A stretch of DNA of 64,000 nt, from IMG/VR virus record IMGVR_UViG_3300047547_000041, positions 80,841-144,840 of that record; one strand, 5' to 3'. The notes under the pieces are model-generated. The model had not been told where the DNA came from and did not search any database. It was given only the letters and a program-made list of their open reading frames with translations. Made by a program: the position numbers and the translations under genes. Positions within the stretch are counted from its first letter, which is position 1, and the number at the start of each line of letters is the position of its first letter. This document shows, piece after piece, positions 20,551 to 29,311 of this stretch. This DNA is from a virus.

Positions 20551-21633
20551 TCAATCAACCAGATTCTTGAAGAAATCGTCTTCGTCATCAATCGCAGGGG
20601 TTTGATCCGCGACGGGCTTCTTTGTAGCCTTTGACGACTTCGTTTCCTTCACCGCAACATTTTCCGAGATTTGTTTGGTGGTTTCCTTGATATCAAAGAA
20701 TCCATCATCGTCATCATCAGACCATGGCGCAGTCTTATCAGCCGCAACAGACTTCTTTTCAGCAGTCTGTTGCGGCATCGTGACACTATCGGGAATGTCA
20801 GTGAAACCATCGTCATCATCAAGATTGTTGTCTTGATTGTCGCCACTCTTTTCCGACTGTTGACCCGAATTCTTCTGATCGATGTTCATCACCCAATTGT
20901 ACTTGTTCATCAACTCTTCGGGAGTCAGGAACTTTTCAGGCTTGATGAATTCTTGAAGATCATAGCACTGAGCCATGATTTCATCATGATCACCGGGACA
21001 AGGCTTGATCTTACCAAACTTCGAATCATCGTAGTTGTTCAGATTATTGACTTGCTTGCAAACGTAGGTAAAATTTGCACCGTTGGTCAGGTCGAACGGG
21101 TTCAGAGGTTCGGGAATTTCAACGTCATCATCATCCATGTCAAGCATAGCGGGTTGTTGTGGCTTTGCGGCCTTAACAATCAAATCCATGATTGACTTAC
21201 CGAAACGGAACACCTTAACCTTACCGTTGTTCTCTGGCTTTGCCGGGTCTTTCACAACGAGAATGTTGGCGTAGAAGTATTCATTTCGGCGTTGCTTCGT
21301 GGCTTGCTTTTTCAGTGATTCGTTACCACTGTTGTAAAGATCACCATTCATCGTGTAAATGGGGTCTTCCAGACCAATCGAAGTTGGCGAGTTTTCAGCG
21401 AAATAACGCTTCTTACCGTTGACAGTGTTGAAGAAATAATACTGATAACGACGAACGAACAGATCACCGTCTTCAGCCTTAGGTGGCAGGAATCGAATCA
21501 CAGCAGCGAATTCGCCCTTTTCATCAACAGTGCCTTGCCACAGCAGTTCCTTTTCACCGTCATTGGTCTTTTTGTATGTGGTCTTCTTGGATTGAACACC
21601 ATCGATAGCATTAAGCAGTTTTGAGAAGTCCAT
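20551..21633 (-). CDS. 32: Single-stranded DNA binding protein gp32
   Basis: 360 residues. The OB-fold core is recognisable (FAAVIRFLPPK near residue 40, FYANILVVKDPAKPEN near 125, GKVKVFRFGKSIMDLI, CKQVNNLNNYDDSKFG), followed by a very acidic C-terminal tail used in T4 to recruit partners. The T4 zinc site (His plus three Cys) is missing: the matching stretch has no Cys or His. gp32 coats ssDNA for replication, recombination and repair. It is last in an operon behind gp59, with a strong terminator after it. No TAG codon. Confidence 0.92.
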   Translation of the reverse strand: MDFSKLLNAIDGVQSKKTTYKKTNDGEKELLWQGTVDEKGEFAAVIRFLPPKAEDGDLFVRRYQYYFFNTVNGKKRYFAENSPTSIGLEDPIYTMNGDLYNSGNESLKKQATKQRRNEYFYANILVVKDPAKPENNGKVKVFRFGKSIMDLIVKAAKPQQPAMLDMDDDDVEIPEPLNPFDLTNGANFTYVCKQVNNLNNYDDSKFGKIKPCPGDHDEIMAQCYDLQEFIKPEKFLTPEELMNKYNWVMNIDQKNSGQQSEKSGDNQDNNLDDDDGFTDIPDSVTMPQQTAEKKSVAADKTAPWSDDDDDGFFDIKETTKQISENVAVKETKSSKATKKPVADQTPAIDDEDDFFKNLVD

Positions 21634-21669
21634 AAGTTTTACCTTTCAGTTTTGAGTTTAACGTAAGTT

Positions 21670-22206
21670 TTACAAGAATTTTTCAGCATTGAAAAACGCT
21701 TTGTATTTAGTGAGTCGAAAAGCAAGGGGTTTGAAACCAATCAACATAGTGTCATAGTTGGCACTTTTGAGAAATTTCTTCTTTGCTTCGATCACCATTG
21801 CAAACTCTGGTGTGACTTTCTTTGCCGCCACCAGTGAAAGCAATGTTAGCACAGGATGGTTGCTTTTTTGCAACGCCTGTTGAAAAGTCTTGTTGTCTGC
21901 ATCAAGGTTGTGCCGAATGGCCCGCATCCTACCAACGTATTGCAAATACAGTTCATACGATGTACCGTTATCGATCCATCGGATATCTTTGTCATCAAGA
22001 TGACATGCAACACAAGACTTTGAGAGTTCGCGCAAATCTCGATACTGATTTGCAATAGACTGAATCTTTCGGTACTCCGCTTCTGTTAGGTTTTGAAACC
22101 TAGCCTCAAGTCCCGAAAGATGTTCCGTGGAAGTCGCATCAAACTTCACCTGAGTAAAGTGAAGTCTGATAAGTTCCATGTGACGAAATGCGTCAAATTC
22201 ATTCAT
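21670..22206 (-). CDS. 59: Replicative helicase loader gp59
   Basis: 178 residues, shorter than T4 gp59 (217). The helical pattern is kept: FQNLTEAEYRKIQSI, CHLDDKDIRWIDNGTS, then YLQYVGRMRAIRHNLDADN and HPVLTLLSLVAAKKVTPEF. gp59 loads helicase gp41 onto gp32-coated forks. The position directly upstream of gene 32 supports the call. Confidence 0.75.
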   Translation of the reverse strand: MNEFDAFRHMELIRLHFTQVKFDATSTEHLSGLEARFQNLTEAEYRKIQSIANQYRDLRELSKSCVACHLDDKDIRWIDNGTSYELYLQYVGRMRAIRHNLDADNKTFQQALQKSNHPVLTLLSLVAAKKVTPEFAMVIEAKKKFLKSANYDTMLIGFKPLAFRLTKYKAFFNAEKFL

Positions 22207-22928
22207 TTGAGTCTTACATGAGAAAGTTTTCCGGTGTAGTAGGCCCCGGTGTCAATGAACGACCATGACCAATCATTTTTCTGCAATTCTACAACATCAT
22301 CAACGATGGTGTGACCCGAAATGATGTTCGGAAATTGAGGATCGTTCAGAGCAGGGTTTTTAAGCAGTTCTGCGCGTTTGTTTGGGTAGATGTAGTGTCG
22401 CTCCCATTGGTGAACTGGACACTCCCAAAACCCTTTATTTCGCGGTTTGGTGACTTGTTCAAACCATTTCTCTGACAGTGCCGGTTCAGTGATGTGGTCA
22501 AGGTTCAATTCAGCATGAACAAGCATTGTCTTGCGATTTGAACCGGTGTCGATAACGATCAGGTTCGGACACTTTTGAGGAATGTCCAACGTGATACCCT
22601 TCAGCACATCACGATCTTCACTGTAAGCCCAAAGCCCACCGTTTTGGATGAACAGGTCGGAATCGAAATTGTCATCAATCCAATCACACAGCATTCTTTC
22701 ATGGTTGCCTTCGATTGAAAGGAACCATGGTTCATAGATCAGGTTCAAACACTTCATCGATTCTTCGCCACGGTCAACCAAGTCGCCACAGCAAATGCAC
22801 AAATCGGTGGAAAAGTTGAAGTTCACGTTGTCGAGTAGTTCCATCAGTTCATCATACGAACCGTGAATGTCGCCGACAACAATGACCTTGTTCCAGTCTT
22901 TTACGTTGATGTGTTTAACGTTAATCAT
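22203..22928 (-). CDS. Ser/Thr protein phosphatase-like metallophosphoesterase
   Basis: 241 residues with the PPP-family metal motifs in order: GDIHG (residues 18-22), GDLVDRG (about 48-54), GNHE (about 75-78) and a late GHTIVDDV. The closest known type is phage lambda phosphatase, which removes phosphate from Ser/Thr/Tyr and His residues. The target is unknown. It overlaps genes on both sides by 4 nt (ATGA), as part of an operon leading to 59 and 32. Confidence 0.85.
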   Translation of the reverse strand: MINVKHINVKDWNKVIVVGDIHGSYDELMELLDNVNFNFSTDLCICCGDLVDRGEESMKCLNLIYEPWFLSIEGNHERMLCDWIDDNFDSDLFIQNGGLWAYSEDRDVLKGITLDIPQKCPNLIVIDTGSNRKTMLVHAELNLDHITEPALSEKWFEQVTKPRNKGFWECPVHQWERHYIYPNKRAELLKNPALNDPQFPNIISGHTIVDDVVELQKNDWSWSFIDTGAYYTGKLSHVRLK

Positions 22929-23074
22929 TTTAGTGTGAAGTAGATTGCGATGTTTGAAATTGTGTAACCAAAATACATGAAACCAACTGCATAGTTTTTC
23001 TTTAGCAGTTGGTCAACACATATGAACAGATATCCTATTGTGCAAAATGCGAGGAAAATCTGTGAGTAGTTCAT
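22925..23074 (-). CDS. Very small membrane protein
   Basis: 49 residues from ATG 23074, overlapping both neighbours by 4 nt (ATGA). Two hydrophobic stretches (residues 5-18 and 29-47) flank a short Lys-rich turn, suggesting a helical hairpin in the membrane. Function unknown; the overlaps argue that it is real. Confidence 0.6.
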   Translation of the reverse strand: MNYSQIFLAFCTIGYLFICVDQLLKKNYAVGFMYFGYTISNIAIYFTLK

Positions 23075-23265
23075 TTTTGATCCGGTGCCAATTCGAGGTT
23101 GTCAACACTGATCAGGTTTGTCCTCAGTTGTCGTTCACGCCGAACAGTGATGAAGTCAACACCTTCCTTTTGAACAATGGTGTTGTCCACAACAATGAAC
23201 TTGTCCACACCATTGATGAACTTCACCTTTTTTCCGATTGTGAACTTTTTGTGCTTAGGTGTCAT
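23071..23265 (-). CDS. Small hypothetical protein
   Basis: 64 residues, Lys/Val-rich and probably a small beta-barrel (GKKVKFINGVDKFIVVDNT). ATGA overlap downstream and an 11-nt overlap upstream place it in the operon. No family recognised. Confidence 0.5.
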   Translation of the reverse strand: MTPKHKKFTIGKKVKFINGVDKFIVVDNTIVQKEGVDFITVRRERQLRTNLISVDNLELAPDQK

Positions 23266-23491
23266 TTTTTCTTTCCTTTACATATTTTGTCGCCGCTTCA
23301 GTGCTGGTGAATGCAATCATCTCAAAATTTCCAGTACCACTGTCATTATAGAACAAAAACAGACTGGTTTTGGGTCGGAGTTCACCCTTCATGACATATT
23401 TGAAATGTGAAATCTTCAGTTGTTCACCGGTTGTTTCATGCACCATTGTGGGTTGAGGAAAGATTTGATAACGTTCAATGTTACGCAGCAT
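23255..23491 (-). CDS. Small hypothetical protein
   Basis: 78 residues; MLRNIERYQ is chosen because its ATG overlaps the upstream stop region. FLFYNDSGTGNFEMIAF looks like a small beta domain. Function unknown. Confidence 0.5.
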   Translation of the reverse strand: MLRNIERYQIFPQPTMVHETTGEQLKISHFKYVMKGELRPKTSLFLFYNDSGTGNFEMIAFTSTEAATKYVKERKNDT

Positions 23492-23663
23492 AGGGGTCAT
23501 CCTCACTCAGATTTCCAATCTTGGAATGTGAAATTACACCCTTGACTTTGACGACATTGCTTTCCAGAAAGTCAATGATTTCTTGAGTTGTATTGCCGCC
23601 GAAACCAAAGAACAGAAGAATTGGGGTGGTGTTTTCGGGCAGATTTTCAGGAATGCTGTGCAT
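23481..23663 (-). CDS. Small hypothetical protein
   Basis: 60 residues (MHSIPENLPENTTPILLFFG). Overlaps the next gene by 11 nt. No motif recognised. Confidence 0.45.
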   Translation of the reverse strand: MHSIPENLPENTTPILLFFGFGGNTTQEIIDFLESNVVKVKGVISHSKIGNLSEDDPYAA

Positions 23664-23667
23664 GGTA

Positions 23668-24273
23668 TCAACCTTTCAGGAAAGAATTCAGAACATCACG
23701 AGTCAGTTCGAGTTCGGCAAGACGCTTTTCGCAGTTCTTCGTTTGTTCTTCGAGTTCGACCATTTTAATCGTGAACTTTCGATTCATGGTTGTGGCGCGA
23801 GAAATTTCCAGTTGCATCATCAGGTCAAGACCGTTCAAACGACGCTTCACATGTTTGATCGAATTCTTGATTTGATGGTGTGCAGATTGGATGCCGCTTC
23901 GACGCTTCAGATTTCGCTTTTGTTGAGCACTCATTTGTTTCTTCTTTGGTTCTTCGGTCATTGGTACTTGAATGGGTTGGTTGACGATTGGCGAAGTTTC
24001 CAGTGCTTCATTCGCGAGTTTTTGTGCATACACATTTTGCAAAATCCCCCTAACCGATGGGCGATTTTGTGTATCAACGTAGTAGTTTTTCCCGGGCATA
24101 TCAAAATACTTTGCGATTTGACCATACCTACGGTATGAACGTCGAGTGCCATTATAAATGGGCCAAAATTCAATTTGTGCGCCACGCTTGGCGGCTTCGA
24201 TCAAAGCCCAACGCGGGTAACATTCAGAAATGCCTTCAATACTCAGCAGTTCATTCATATCGAGTTCTTGCAT
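23668..24273 (-). CDS. Basic coiled-coil protein
   Basis: 201 residues from MQELDMNELL. Residues 20-60 have Trp/Tyr-rich sequence (ECYPRWALIEAAKRGAQIEF) like small phage domains, the middle is Pro/Glu/Lys-rich, and the last 80 residues are a long charged coiled coil. Function unknown. Confidence 0.55.
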   Translation of the reverse strand: MQELDMNELLSIEGISECYPRWALIEAAKRGAQIEFWPIYNGTRRSYRRYGQIAKYFDMPGKNYYVDTQNRPSVRGILQNVYAQKLANEALETSPIVNQPIQVPMTEEPKKKQMSAQQKRNLKRRSGIQSAHHQIKNSIKHVKRRLNGLDLMMQLEISRATTMNRKFTIKMVELEEQTKNCEKRLAELELTRDVLNSFLKG

Positions 24274-24290
24274 GATAGACCTTTCAAAAA

Positions 24291-24638
24291 TTAGCAACGG
24301 TTTGCACGTTCGTGACAAGCAGCTTCGGCAACCATCCAAGCAAGATGGTTAGCCAGATATGTGTCGATTTCCTTACCCGACAGGGTGTTGTACACGACCT
24401 TCCGACCATGGGCTTTTTCAAGTGCCGAAGTGCTGACGATACCTTCATCAACCATTTCGTCAATCCATTCAAAAATCAGTTCACGATTGTCTTCGTAGAA
24501 CTTGTTGGTTTCGCTGTAGTAGATGAAACCACTGAAGCCACCAGCAATACCATGATTGCAAACATCTTGGAAGCATTGCTCGAACTCTTCTTCGCCACCG
24601 AATTGTTCAACCACAGCGTTGTACAGATTTTGGTTCAT
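24291..24638 (-). CDS. Conserved phage hypothetical protein
   Basis: 115 residues. The motif VVEQFGGEEEFEQCFQDVCN then GGFSGFIYYSETNKFYEDNR recurs in many phage and prophage proteins of unknown function. The acidic helical C-terminus includes DEMVDEGIV. Confidence 0.6.
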   Translation of the reverse strand: MNQNLYNAVVEQFGGEEEFEQCFQDVCNHGIAGGFSGFIYYSETNKFYEDNRELIFEWIDEMVDEGIVSTSALEKAHGRKVVYNTLSGKEIDTYLANHLAWMVAEAACHERANRC

Positions 24639-24640
24639 GA

Positions 24641-24886
24641 TCAGATTCCTACTTCGTTGATTTGATGTTTGAGATTATCCAACTCTTCCATCAGTTTGTC
24701 AATACGTTGGATGATTTTTTGTTTTTGCATTCTTCGGTCGGCGTCTTTGTCATATTGAACCCAAATCATCCGATGGCAACCTTGAGCCGAAAGTTTCCGA
24801 CAAAGATCATGTTCATAGATGGCGACACAACCGCCACAACCAAGGCTTTCGCGTTGACGATAGTTGCCACATTCGGAAATTCTCAT
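24641..24886 (-). CDS. Small Cys-rich protein
   Basis: 81 residues. The N-terminal part has four Cys in the first 30 residues (ECGNYR, LGCGGCVAIYEHDLC), a possible metal site; the C-terminal part is a charged helix. First gene behind the promoter at 24927. Confidence 0.5.
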   Translation of the reverse strand: MRISECGNYRQRESLGCGGCVAIYEHDLCRKLSAQGCHRMIWVQYDKDADRRMQKQKIIQRIDKLMEELDNLKHQINEVGI

Positions 24887-24926
24887 GATGTTCTTTCTGT
24901 TGAAAACTGTGTAGCGATGGAATGAA

Positions 24927-24954
24927 TTATGGCCCCGAAGGCCATGTTGTCAAG
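24927..24954 (-). promoter_or_regulatory. Sigma70-type promoter with spacer palindrome
   Basis: TTGACA (24949-24954), 16-nt spacer with a one-base-shorter GGCC/GGCC palindrome, CATAAT (24927-24932). Start codon 41 nt downstream. Confidence 0.75.
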
Positions 24955-24986
24955 CACAAAGTTGTAACAGTTTACTTTGTTGCGAG

Positions 24987-25544
24987 TTAACCACGGTCTT
25001 CCAGCTTGACAGATTCTTCGATGATTCGAGCGAACTTTGCTTCCAAAACAGGATTTTGTTGGTTGAATTCTTCGGCACTTTGGTAGTATTCGAGTGAAAC
25101 CTTAAACTCACCATCTCTACCTTGGTACAGAATTTTGTACGTCTTCACCGGATCAGGCTTGATACGAAACTCGCAATGTGGGTGCGTCAGACAATCAGTA
25201 TGCGCGGCTTCAACCCAAATATCATCATCTTCGTCTTTGTATTGCAGTTGAATGTTCTTGTTGTTTGCAATAGCAATGAGGATTTCCGCGTGTGGATGGC
25301 GCAAAACATCTTCGGTATGTTCCAGACACTCAAACGGAATACCGAGAAAATCACGATATCCGGAAGAATTGGTGAATTCAACCCTGCAATAGTCACTGTA
25401 CACTTTTGTGACTGTCATGACGCAATCATTGGGGATACTTTTTTCAAATGCGAGACTCCAACCAACCCGACTCTGAAGTTCGTCGAGTGAAAGTGCATTT
25501 CGGATGAAGCGAACAGTGTCGCCAACGTAGAAAGTTTTTTCCAT
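24987..25544 (-). CDS. HPH / RIKPDPV family protein (copy 1)
   Basis: 185 residues. It shares with the next gene an N-terminal small barrel (GDTVRFIRN), HPHAEILIAIAN, a W-V-x-A segment, FRIKPDPVKTYKILYQ, and a C-terminal FARIIEESVKLE. The 'HPHA...IKPDP' module is common in accessory genes of large phages; the function is not known to me. The gene at 43116 carries a related LRIKPESQ segment. Confidence 0.6.
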   Translation of the reverse strand: MEKTFYVGDTVRFIRNALSLDELQSRVGWSLAFEKSIPNDCVMTVTKVYSDYCRVEFTNSSGYRDFLGIPFECLEHTEDVLRHPHAEILIAIANNKNIQLQYKDEDDDIWVEAAHTDCLTHPHCEFRIKPDPVKTYKILYQGRDGEFKVSLEYYQSAEEFNQQNPVLEAKFARIIEESVKLEDRG

Positions 25545-25546
25545 GA

Positions 25547-26143
25547 TTAGACCTTCGTGTTATGAGATTCAACAAACTTTTCGGTTTCGGGAATGATTCG
25601 AGCGAAATCAAAATTCGAACCGGAATATGATTTCGTGAATTCTTCAGCATCTTTGTACATGCCCTGACTGATTTCGACATTACCACCTAGAGAGTAGAGA
25701 ATTTTGTACTTCTTCACCGGATCAGGCTTGATACGATATTCTACACCAACAATGAAGATTGGGCTTGCAGTGTCAACCCAAGCACCATCAGTTTTATCAT
25801 AAGTTTGAAATTTCAGCGTGCAGTCATTTGCATACGCGATCATTAGATCAGCATGAGGATGCCTGTTCGGAGACTGTACAACAGGTTCTTCAACAAAGTG
25901 TTCAAGGCATTCAATTGGAACATTGATACTATTCCAATTCCCATCTTTTGTGGTGTATTCAACACATGCGATGGTTCGACCCTTCATGCCAATTTCAAAA
26001 GAAGAAAATTTGTGTTCCGAACCTGCGAGAATCTTTTCTTGCAGTTCTGATGACCAATAAATGTAGTTGTCCCGAATGTCTCGAATCGAAATACGGGGGA
26101 TGAAAACCACACGGTCACCACTTTTGAACTTTTCATGTTCCAT
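25547..26143 (-). CDS. HPH / RIKPDPV family protein (copy 2)
   Basis: 198 residues from MEHEKFKSGDRVV. Paralog of the downstream gene with the same order of parts: a GDRVVFIPR barrel, RHPHADLMIAYAND, EYRIKPDPVKKYKILYS, and FARIIPETEKFVE at the end. Two-base gap to the next gene. Confidence 0.6.
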   Translation of the reverse strand: MEHEKFKSGDRVVFIPRISIRDIRDNYIYWSSELQEKILAGSEHKFSSFEIGMKGRTIACVEYTTKDGNWNSINVPIECLEHFVEEPVVQSPNRHPHADLMIAYANDCTLKFQTYDKTDGAWVDTASPIFIVGVEYRIKPDPVKKYKILYSLGGNVEISQGMYKDAEEFTKSYSGSNFDFARIIPETEKFVESHNTKV

Positions 26144-26172
26144 GATCAAAACTCTTTCTTTACGATGTTCCT

Positions 26173-26201
26173 ATTGTCACTGTGTACGGATTCTTTGTCA
26201 A
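26173..26201 (-). promoter_or_regulatory. Possible sigma70-type promoter
   Basis: TTGACA (26196-26201), 17-nt spacer, GACAAT (26173-26178). The -35 is perfect, the -10 matches 4 of 6. No spacer palindrome. Confidence 0.5.
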
Positions 26202-26554
26202 ATCAGTATAAACCCTTTGTTGTTTTCAACATACAGTTTTGCATACTTTGCTTTGTGAACCGGTTCGTCATTCGACTTCATGAAAAAGTGTCCGGCGACA
26301 TAGGGATTGTACGAAACTTCTTCTTCACCATGATGTGAAAATGGTTTTGTGATCAGGGTGCCAACAGCGAATGCATGAACATTCTTTTGCTTTTCCTTGA
26401 TCACTCGTTGGCGAGATGCCTCACTTACCTTAAACACAACATCGCGAAGATACACCTCATGGCAATGCGCAATGACAATACCCTTTCTGTCACCTTCATT
26501 TGCCATGATGCTAAACATCTTTTTCTGAATGTTGAAATAAACCTTAACTCTCAT
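26198..26554 (-). CDS. Hypothetical protein
   Basis: 118 residues, mixed alpha/beta, with no recognised motif. It contains ASRQRVIKEKQKNVHAFAVG and ends VENNKGFILI. The 3' end overlaps the -35 of the promoter for the next operon. Confidence 0.5.
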   Translation of the reverse strand: MRVKVYFNIQKKMFSIMANEGDRKGIVIAHCHEVYLRDVVFKVSEASRQRVIKEKQKNVHAFAVGTLITKPFSHHGEEEVSYNPYVAGHFFMKSNDEPVHKAKYAKLYVENNKGFILI

Positions 26555-26855
26555 TTGGTGTTCGGGTGTTCCACTTTTTCACACATTGATCAATACCGAC
26601 CGCCGAAATTTCGGCACCACAACCAAAATTGTGTTCGGTGCAATGCATAGTGTAAATCAGTTTTCGGGAGATTTCATTGTCCCCCGTTGGAAGATGATAG
26701 TAGTCAGTGACCGATTTGTGTTCATACCGGTCATAATCTTCATGATTACCTTCATAGCGAAACTCTGAACCCGTTGGATAGAGGTAGTCATGAAGGTCAT
26801 CCGAGAAGAATCTTTTACCACAGAACGGGCAAGGCTTTGGTGTAGGAATTTTCAT
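26544..26855 (-). CDS. Lar-like zinc-binding protein
   Basis: 103 residues. An N-terminal PCPFCG, a later MHCTEHNFGCGAE and a terminal KKWNTR match the layout of the Lar restriction-alleviation family: two Cys pairs, then a conserved W-N-x-R. Lar proteins modulate host restriction, but many phage members are uncharacterised. The long insert between Cys pairs is unusual. Confidence 0.6.
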   Translation of the reverse strand: MKIPTPKPCPFCGKRFFSDDLHDYLYPTGSEFRYEGNHEDYDRYEHKSVTDYYHLPTGDNEISRKLIYTMHCTEHNFGCGAEISAVGIDQCVKKWNTRTPNES

Positions 26856-27166
26856 TATCCGGGTCCGAAATTTGTCGTTGGTTTGGTTGCTTCATTAACA
26901 ATGAAACGCCAAATCCTTTTGTACCATGGCGCTTTTGGTTCTTCACGTTGTTCGAACCACTTTGCATCATGTCCACAAAGTTCTTCATCATTTCGAGTTC
27001 GGTCACATGAAAAATGCTCAAAAGTTTCACCATTAAAAACATAGTCACGTTTTGTGCATACTTTGGGCGACTTCAAACATTTGACTTCGTAAGGACTACC
27101 ACTTTTATGTGTAAACCCAATGGTCGAATTCTTGCACTGCGAACAAAGTTTGATTGAATCAGTCAT
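26855..27166 (-). CDS. Cys-rich hypothetical protein
   Basis: 103 residues from MTDSIKLCSQCKN. It has six Cys (CSQC, C-LKSPKVC, FSCDR, LCGHDAKWFE), probably a zinc-binding fold of a type frequent in phage genomes ('YCKDCKW...' proteins). The start overlaps the upstream stop. Confidence 0.55.
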   Translation of the reverse strand: MTDSIKLCSQCKNSTIGFTHKSGSPYEVKCLKSPKVCTKRDYVFNGETFEHFSCDRTRNDEELCGHDAKWFEQREEPKAPWYKRIWRFIVNEATKPTTNFGPG

Positions 27167-27497
27167 TATGACTTTCCGGGTCAGTTTGAGTGTAGTACCA
27201 ATGCAGATAATTGATTTCATCATCACCGTCAATGAAAATCTTCTGGTTTGTTTCTTCGGCATATTGAGCGCGAAGCATCATTTCATAGTAGTGATCAATA
27301 TGGCGTTCGATTGCAGCAGCCTTCAAATGCAGTCTATCAATGTCCGGTTCACCCATGAGAAACTTGTAAATTTTCCCACGCTTAGAGAACTTTTCATATT
27401 CATCGGCAATCGCCTTTTCGGCGCGAACAAGACGTTGTTGATGAAAGTTCTTTCGATATTCGGCAAACGCCTTGATAGATTTTGGTTCGTAATGCAT
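27159..27497 (-). CDS. Hypothetical protein
   Basis: 112 residues, mostly helical and charged (FAEYRKNFHQQRLVRAEKAI). No family recognised. Confidence 0.5.
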   Translation of the reverse strand: MHYEPKSIKAFAEYRKNFHQQRLVRAEKAIADEYEKFSKRGKIYKFLMGEPDIDRLHLKAAAIERHIDHYYEMMLRAQYAEETNQKIFIDGDDEINYLHWYYTQTDPESHND

Positions 27498-27502
27498 ATG
27501 AG

Positions 27503-27708
27503 TTATTCCAATGTTCCGAGATTGAGCACAACATCACCCTTGTGATTCTTTGCAATTTTTGTCGCGGCTTCAATTGTTGAGCTTGTGTTTGTTGAACCGC
27601 TTACACCAATTTGCCTCCAAATAAGAGGAAACCACCAAAACTTTACTTGGCCTCATACCCACAAAAGTTGTCACTGACAATTCGATAACGGTTCTTGAAA
27701 ATGTTCAT
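27503..27708 (-). pseudogene. Frameshifted small conserved phage protein
   Basis: From ATG 27708 the frame reads MNIFKNRYRIVSDNFCGYEA then stops at TAA. One frame over, the sequence continues QVKFWWFPLIWRQIGVSG to a TAA at 27503. Together they make one protein of the type 'YRIV-D-YAGYE-QVK-WWLP' known in many phages, so a single base appears lost near the Ala codon (about 27645-27648). This is either a true frameshift, a sequencing error or, less likely, programmed shifting. Confidence 0.65.
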
Positions 27709-27718
27709 AAATTTCACC

Positions 27719-28756
27719 TTATTCGTTTTTGCCAAGCCACTTGTTAGAAACAACCTTGAAAGACCCACGACCATTCAAATGCTTGAAAACCAAACCTTCG
27801 CGGGCAACCTTCGGGTTCAGCGATGAAATGCCATCGGCTTGCTTAATGAAAGTTTCAATGTCCATGTCTTGAGGAATGGTGTATTCACTTTCCACCACTG
27901 GAACATGGTCTTTCCTGAAACCGTGAGTCACACAGAGACTGTAAACAGTTTCCGGTGGGAGATATTCTTGCGTGTCGATGTTGAAAATGTTGTAGATTCG
28001 AATCTCATGCTTCTTCAATTTGTAATGATTCGATTCGATACCGGGACCGATCAGTTCACCTTGAAATGCGAGGTTACCAGGGTACAGTTCCAACCATTCG
28101 ACAAACCCAAGTTCTCGCGCAGTTTTCCAATAAGTTCCGCCATTGTCAACAAGTTCAACATTTCGGGCGCAAACACCGATTTGACCTTCATTCTTGTAGA
28201 TTGTGATAGAACCACCATCCAACTTTTCAGTCACTTGAAACTTTGTGCCAATCTCCTTATAGACTTCGAACAGGTTCGCGATGTTTTGAATCCGTTCTTG
28301 ATCAGTCTTTGGAATGATCCATGCGGGGAATTCACCCTTGGTATCAGCACCAAGGAATTCGGAAGGACGTTCCCACTTCAGGATGCCCAAAATTTCAGAA
28401 ACATCGTAACCTTCATCAAGGCAGTCTGTCATACTACCACGTTCTTCAAGAATCTTCAGAGGCAAAACAAGACCCTGAGAGTATTGGCCCTTGAACTTTC
28501 TGGTGCGCAGGCGTTGACCGATAACGCCATCATATTCCATTGGAGATTCGTCATGTCGAGTCAGAAATGGTGCAATATCATGCGGAATGAATGAATCGAT
28601 TTCACAGTAAACAACCCTGTCACCGATTTGATATCCCATTTCCTTTTGTGTGACAACCTTCCAACCACCGAAGTGCAGAAGATGAATGAAGTCAGCACCT
28701 TCAATCGGTGTGATGTTGTCGATTCGGCGGATAGACGCCAGCTTACGTTCTGCCAT
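27719..28756 (-). CDS. RNA ligase (DraRnl / Rnl-type nucleotidyltransferase)
   Basis: 345 residues. The N-terminal ~150 residues (MAERKLASIRRIDNITPIEG, GDRVVYCEIDSFIP) form the OB-like module of the DraRnl-type ligases. The catalytic domain follows with motif I EKLDGGS (Lys is the adenylylated residue, about 178), FQGELIGPGI, motif IV EGLVFK and motif V FKVVSNKWL. These seal nicks in RNA and can repair tRNA cut by host anticodon nucleases. It sits alone among accessory genes with ordinary spacing. Confidence 0.88.
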   Translation of the reverse strand: MAERKLASIRRIDNITPIEGADFIHLLHFGGWKVVTQKEMGYQIGDRVVYCEIDSFIPHDIAPFLTRHDESPMEYDGVIGQRLRTRKFKGQYSQGLVLPLKILEERGSMTDCLDEGYDVSEILGILKWERPSEFLGADTKGEFPAWIIPKTDQERIQNIANLFEVYKEIGTKFQVTEKLDGGSITIYKNEGQIGVCARNVELVDNGGTYWKTARELGFVEWLELYPGNLAFQGELIGPGIESNHYKLKKHEIRIYNIFNIDTQEYLPPETVYSLCVTHGFRKDHVPVVESEYTIPQDMDIETFIKQADGISSLNPKVAREGLVFKHLNGRGSFKVVSNKWLGKNE

Positions 28757-28778
28757 TTTTCAATCCTTTGCTTTCCGT

Positions 28779-29309
28779 TTATTTGTCTTCGGGTTCGTCA
28801 ATGACCCACGACTTCCCGATCACAACACCATTGTTCACACTTTGAAAACTGAAAACGTCATCCATGATTTCATTGGTTTCGTGACTAATCCATTGAACAA
28901 GGATATCATTTTTTCGGATGGTTGCAACAAATTGAACACCGACATTGTTATGTCTGAAACTGAACTTGAATCCTTGGAACTTGTCAGGGTGTTGAATTGC
29001 CAACAGAACCTGTTCACGGCTAGCGGGAATCTTGGCCAGTGACATAACCTTGGGTTCCCAAAAGAACAGCATCTGGCTTTCTTCTTTAAGACGCATGAAG
29101 TAATTTTCAAACGCTTGTTCATCAAACTTGTGAACGATGTATTCATCACCATCAAAACACATTTCGTTATGATAGATTCTACCTTGTGCGAAACGGCAAC
29201 CCTCAGCTTGAATCGCCAACAGGTTTTTTGGGGTAAAGTATTCCCGAATTTCTTGAGGGAAATTGGTGCCATCGGCACGAAAGACTTGTTTAGGTTCGGT
29301 TTGATTCAT
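28779..29309 (-). CDS. Hypothetical protein
   Basis: 176 residues from MNQTEPKQVF; the alternative TTG start two codons upstream is less likely. Aromatic-rich mixed fold (FFWEPKVMSLAKIP, FSFRHNNVGVQFVATIR). No family recognised. Follows the 85-residue gene by two bases. Confidence 0.5.
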   Translation of the reverse strand: MNQTEPKQVFRADGTNFPQEIREYFTPKNLLAIQAEGCRFAQGRIYHNEMCFDGDEYIVHKFDEQAFENYFMRLKEESQMLFFWEPKVMSLAKIPASREQVLLAIQHPDKFQGFKFSFRHNNVGVQFVATIRKNDILVQWISHETNEIMDDVFSFQSVNNGVVIGKSWVIDEPEDK

Positions 29310-29311
29310 TT

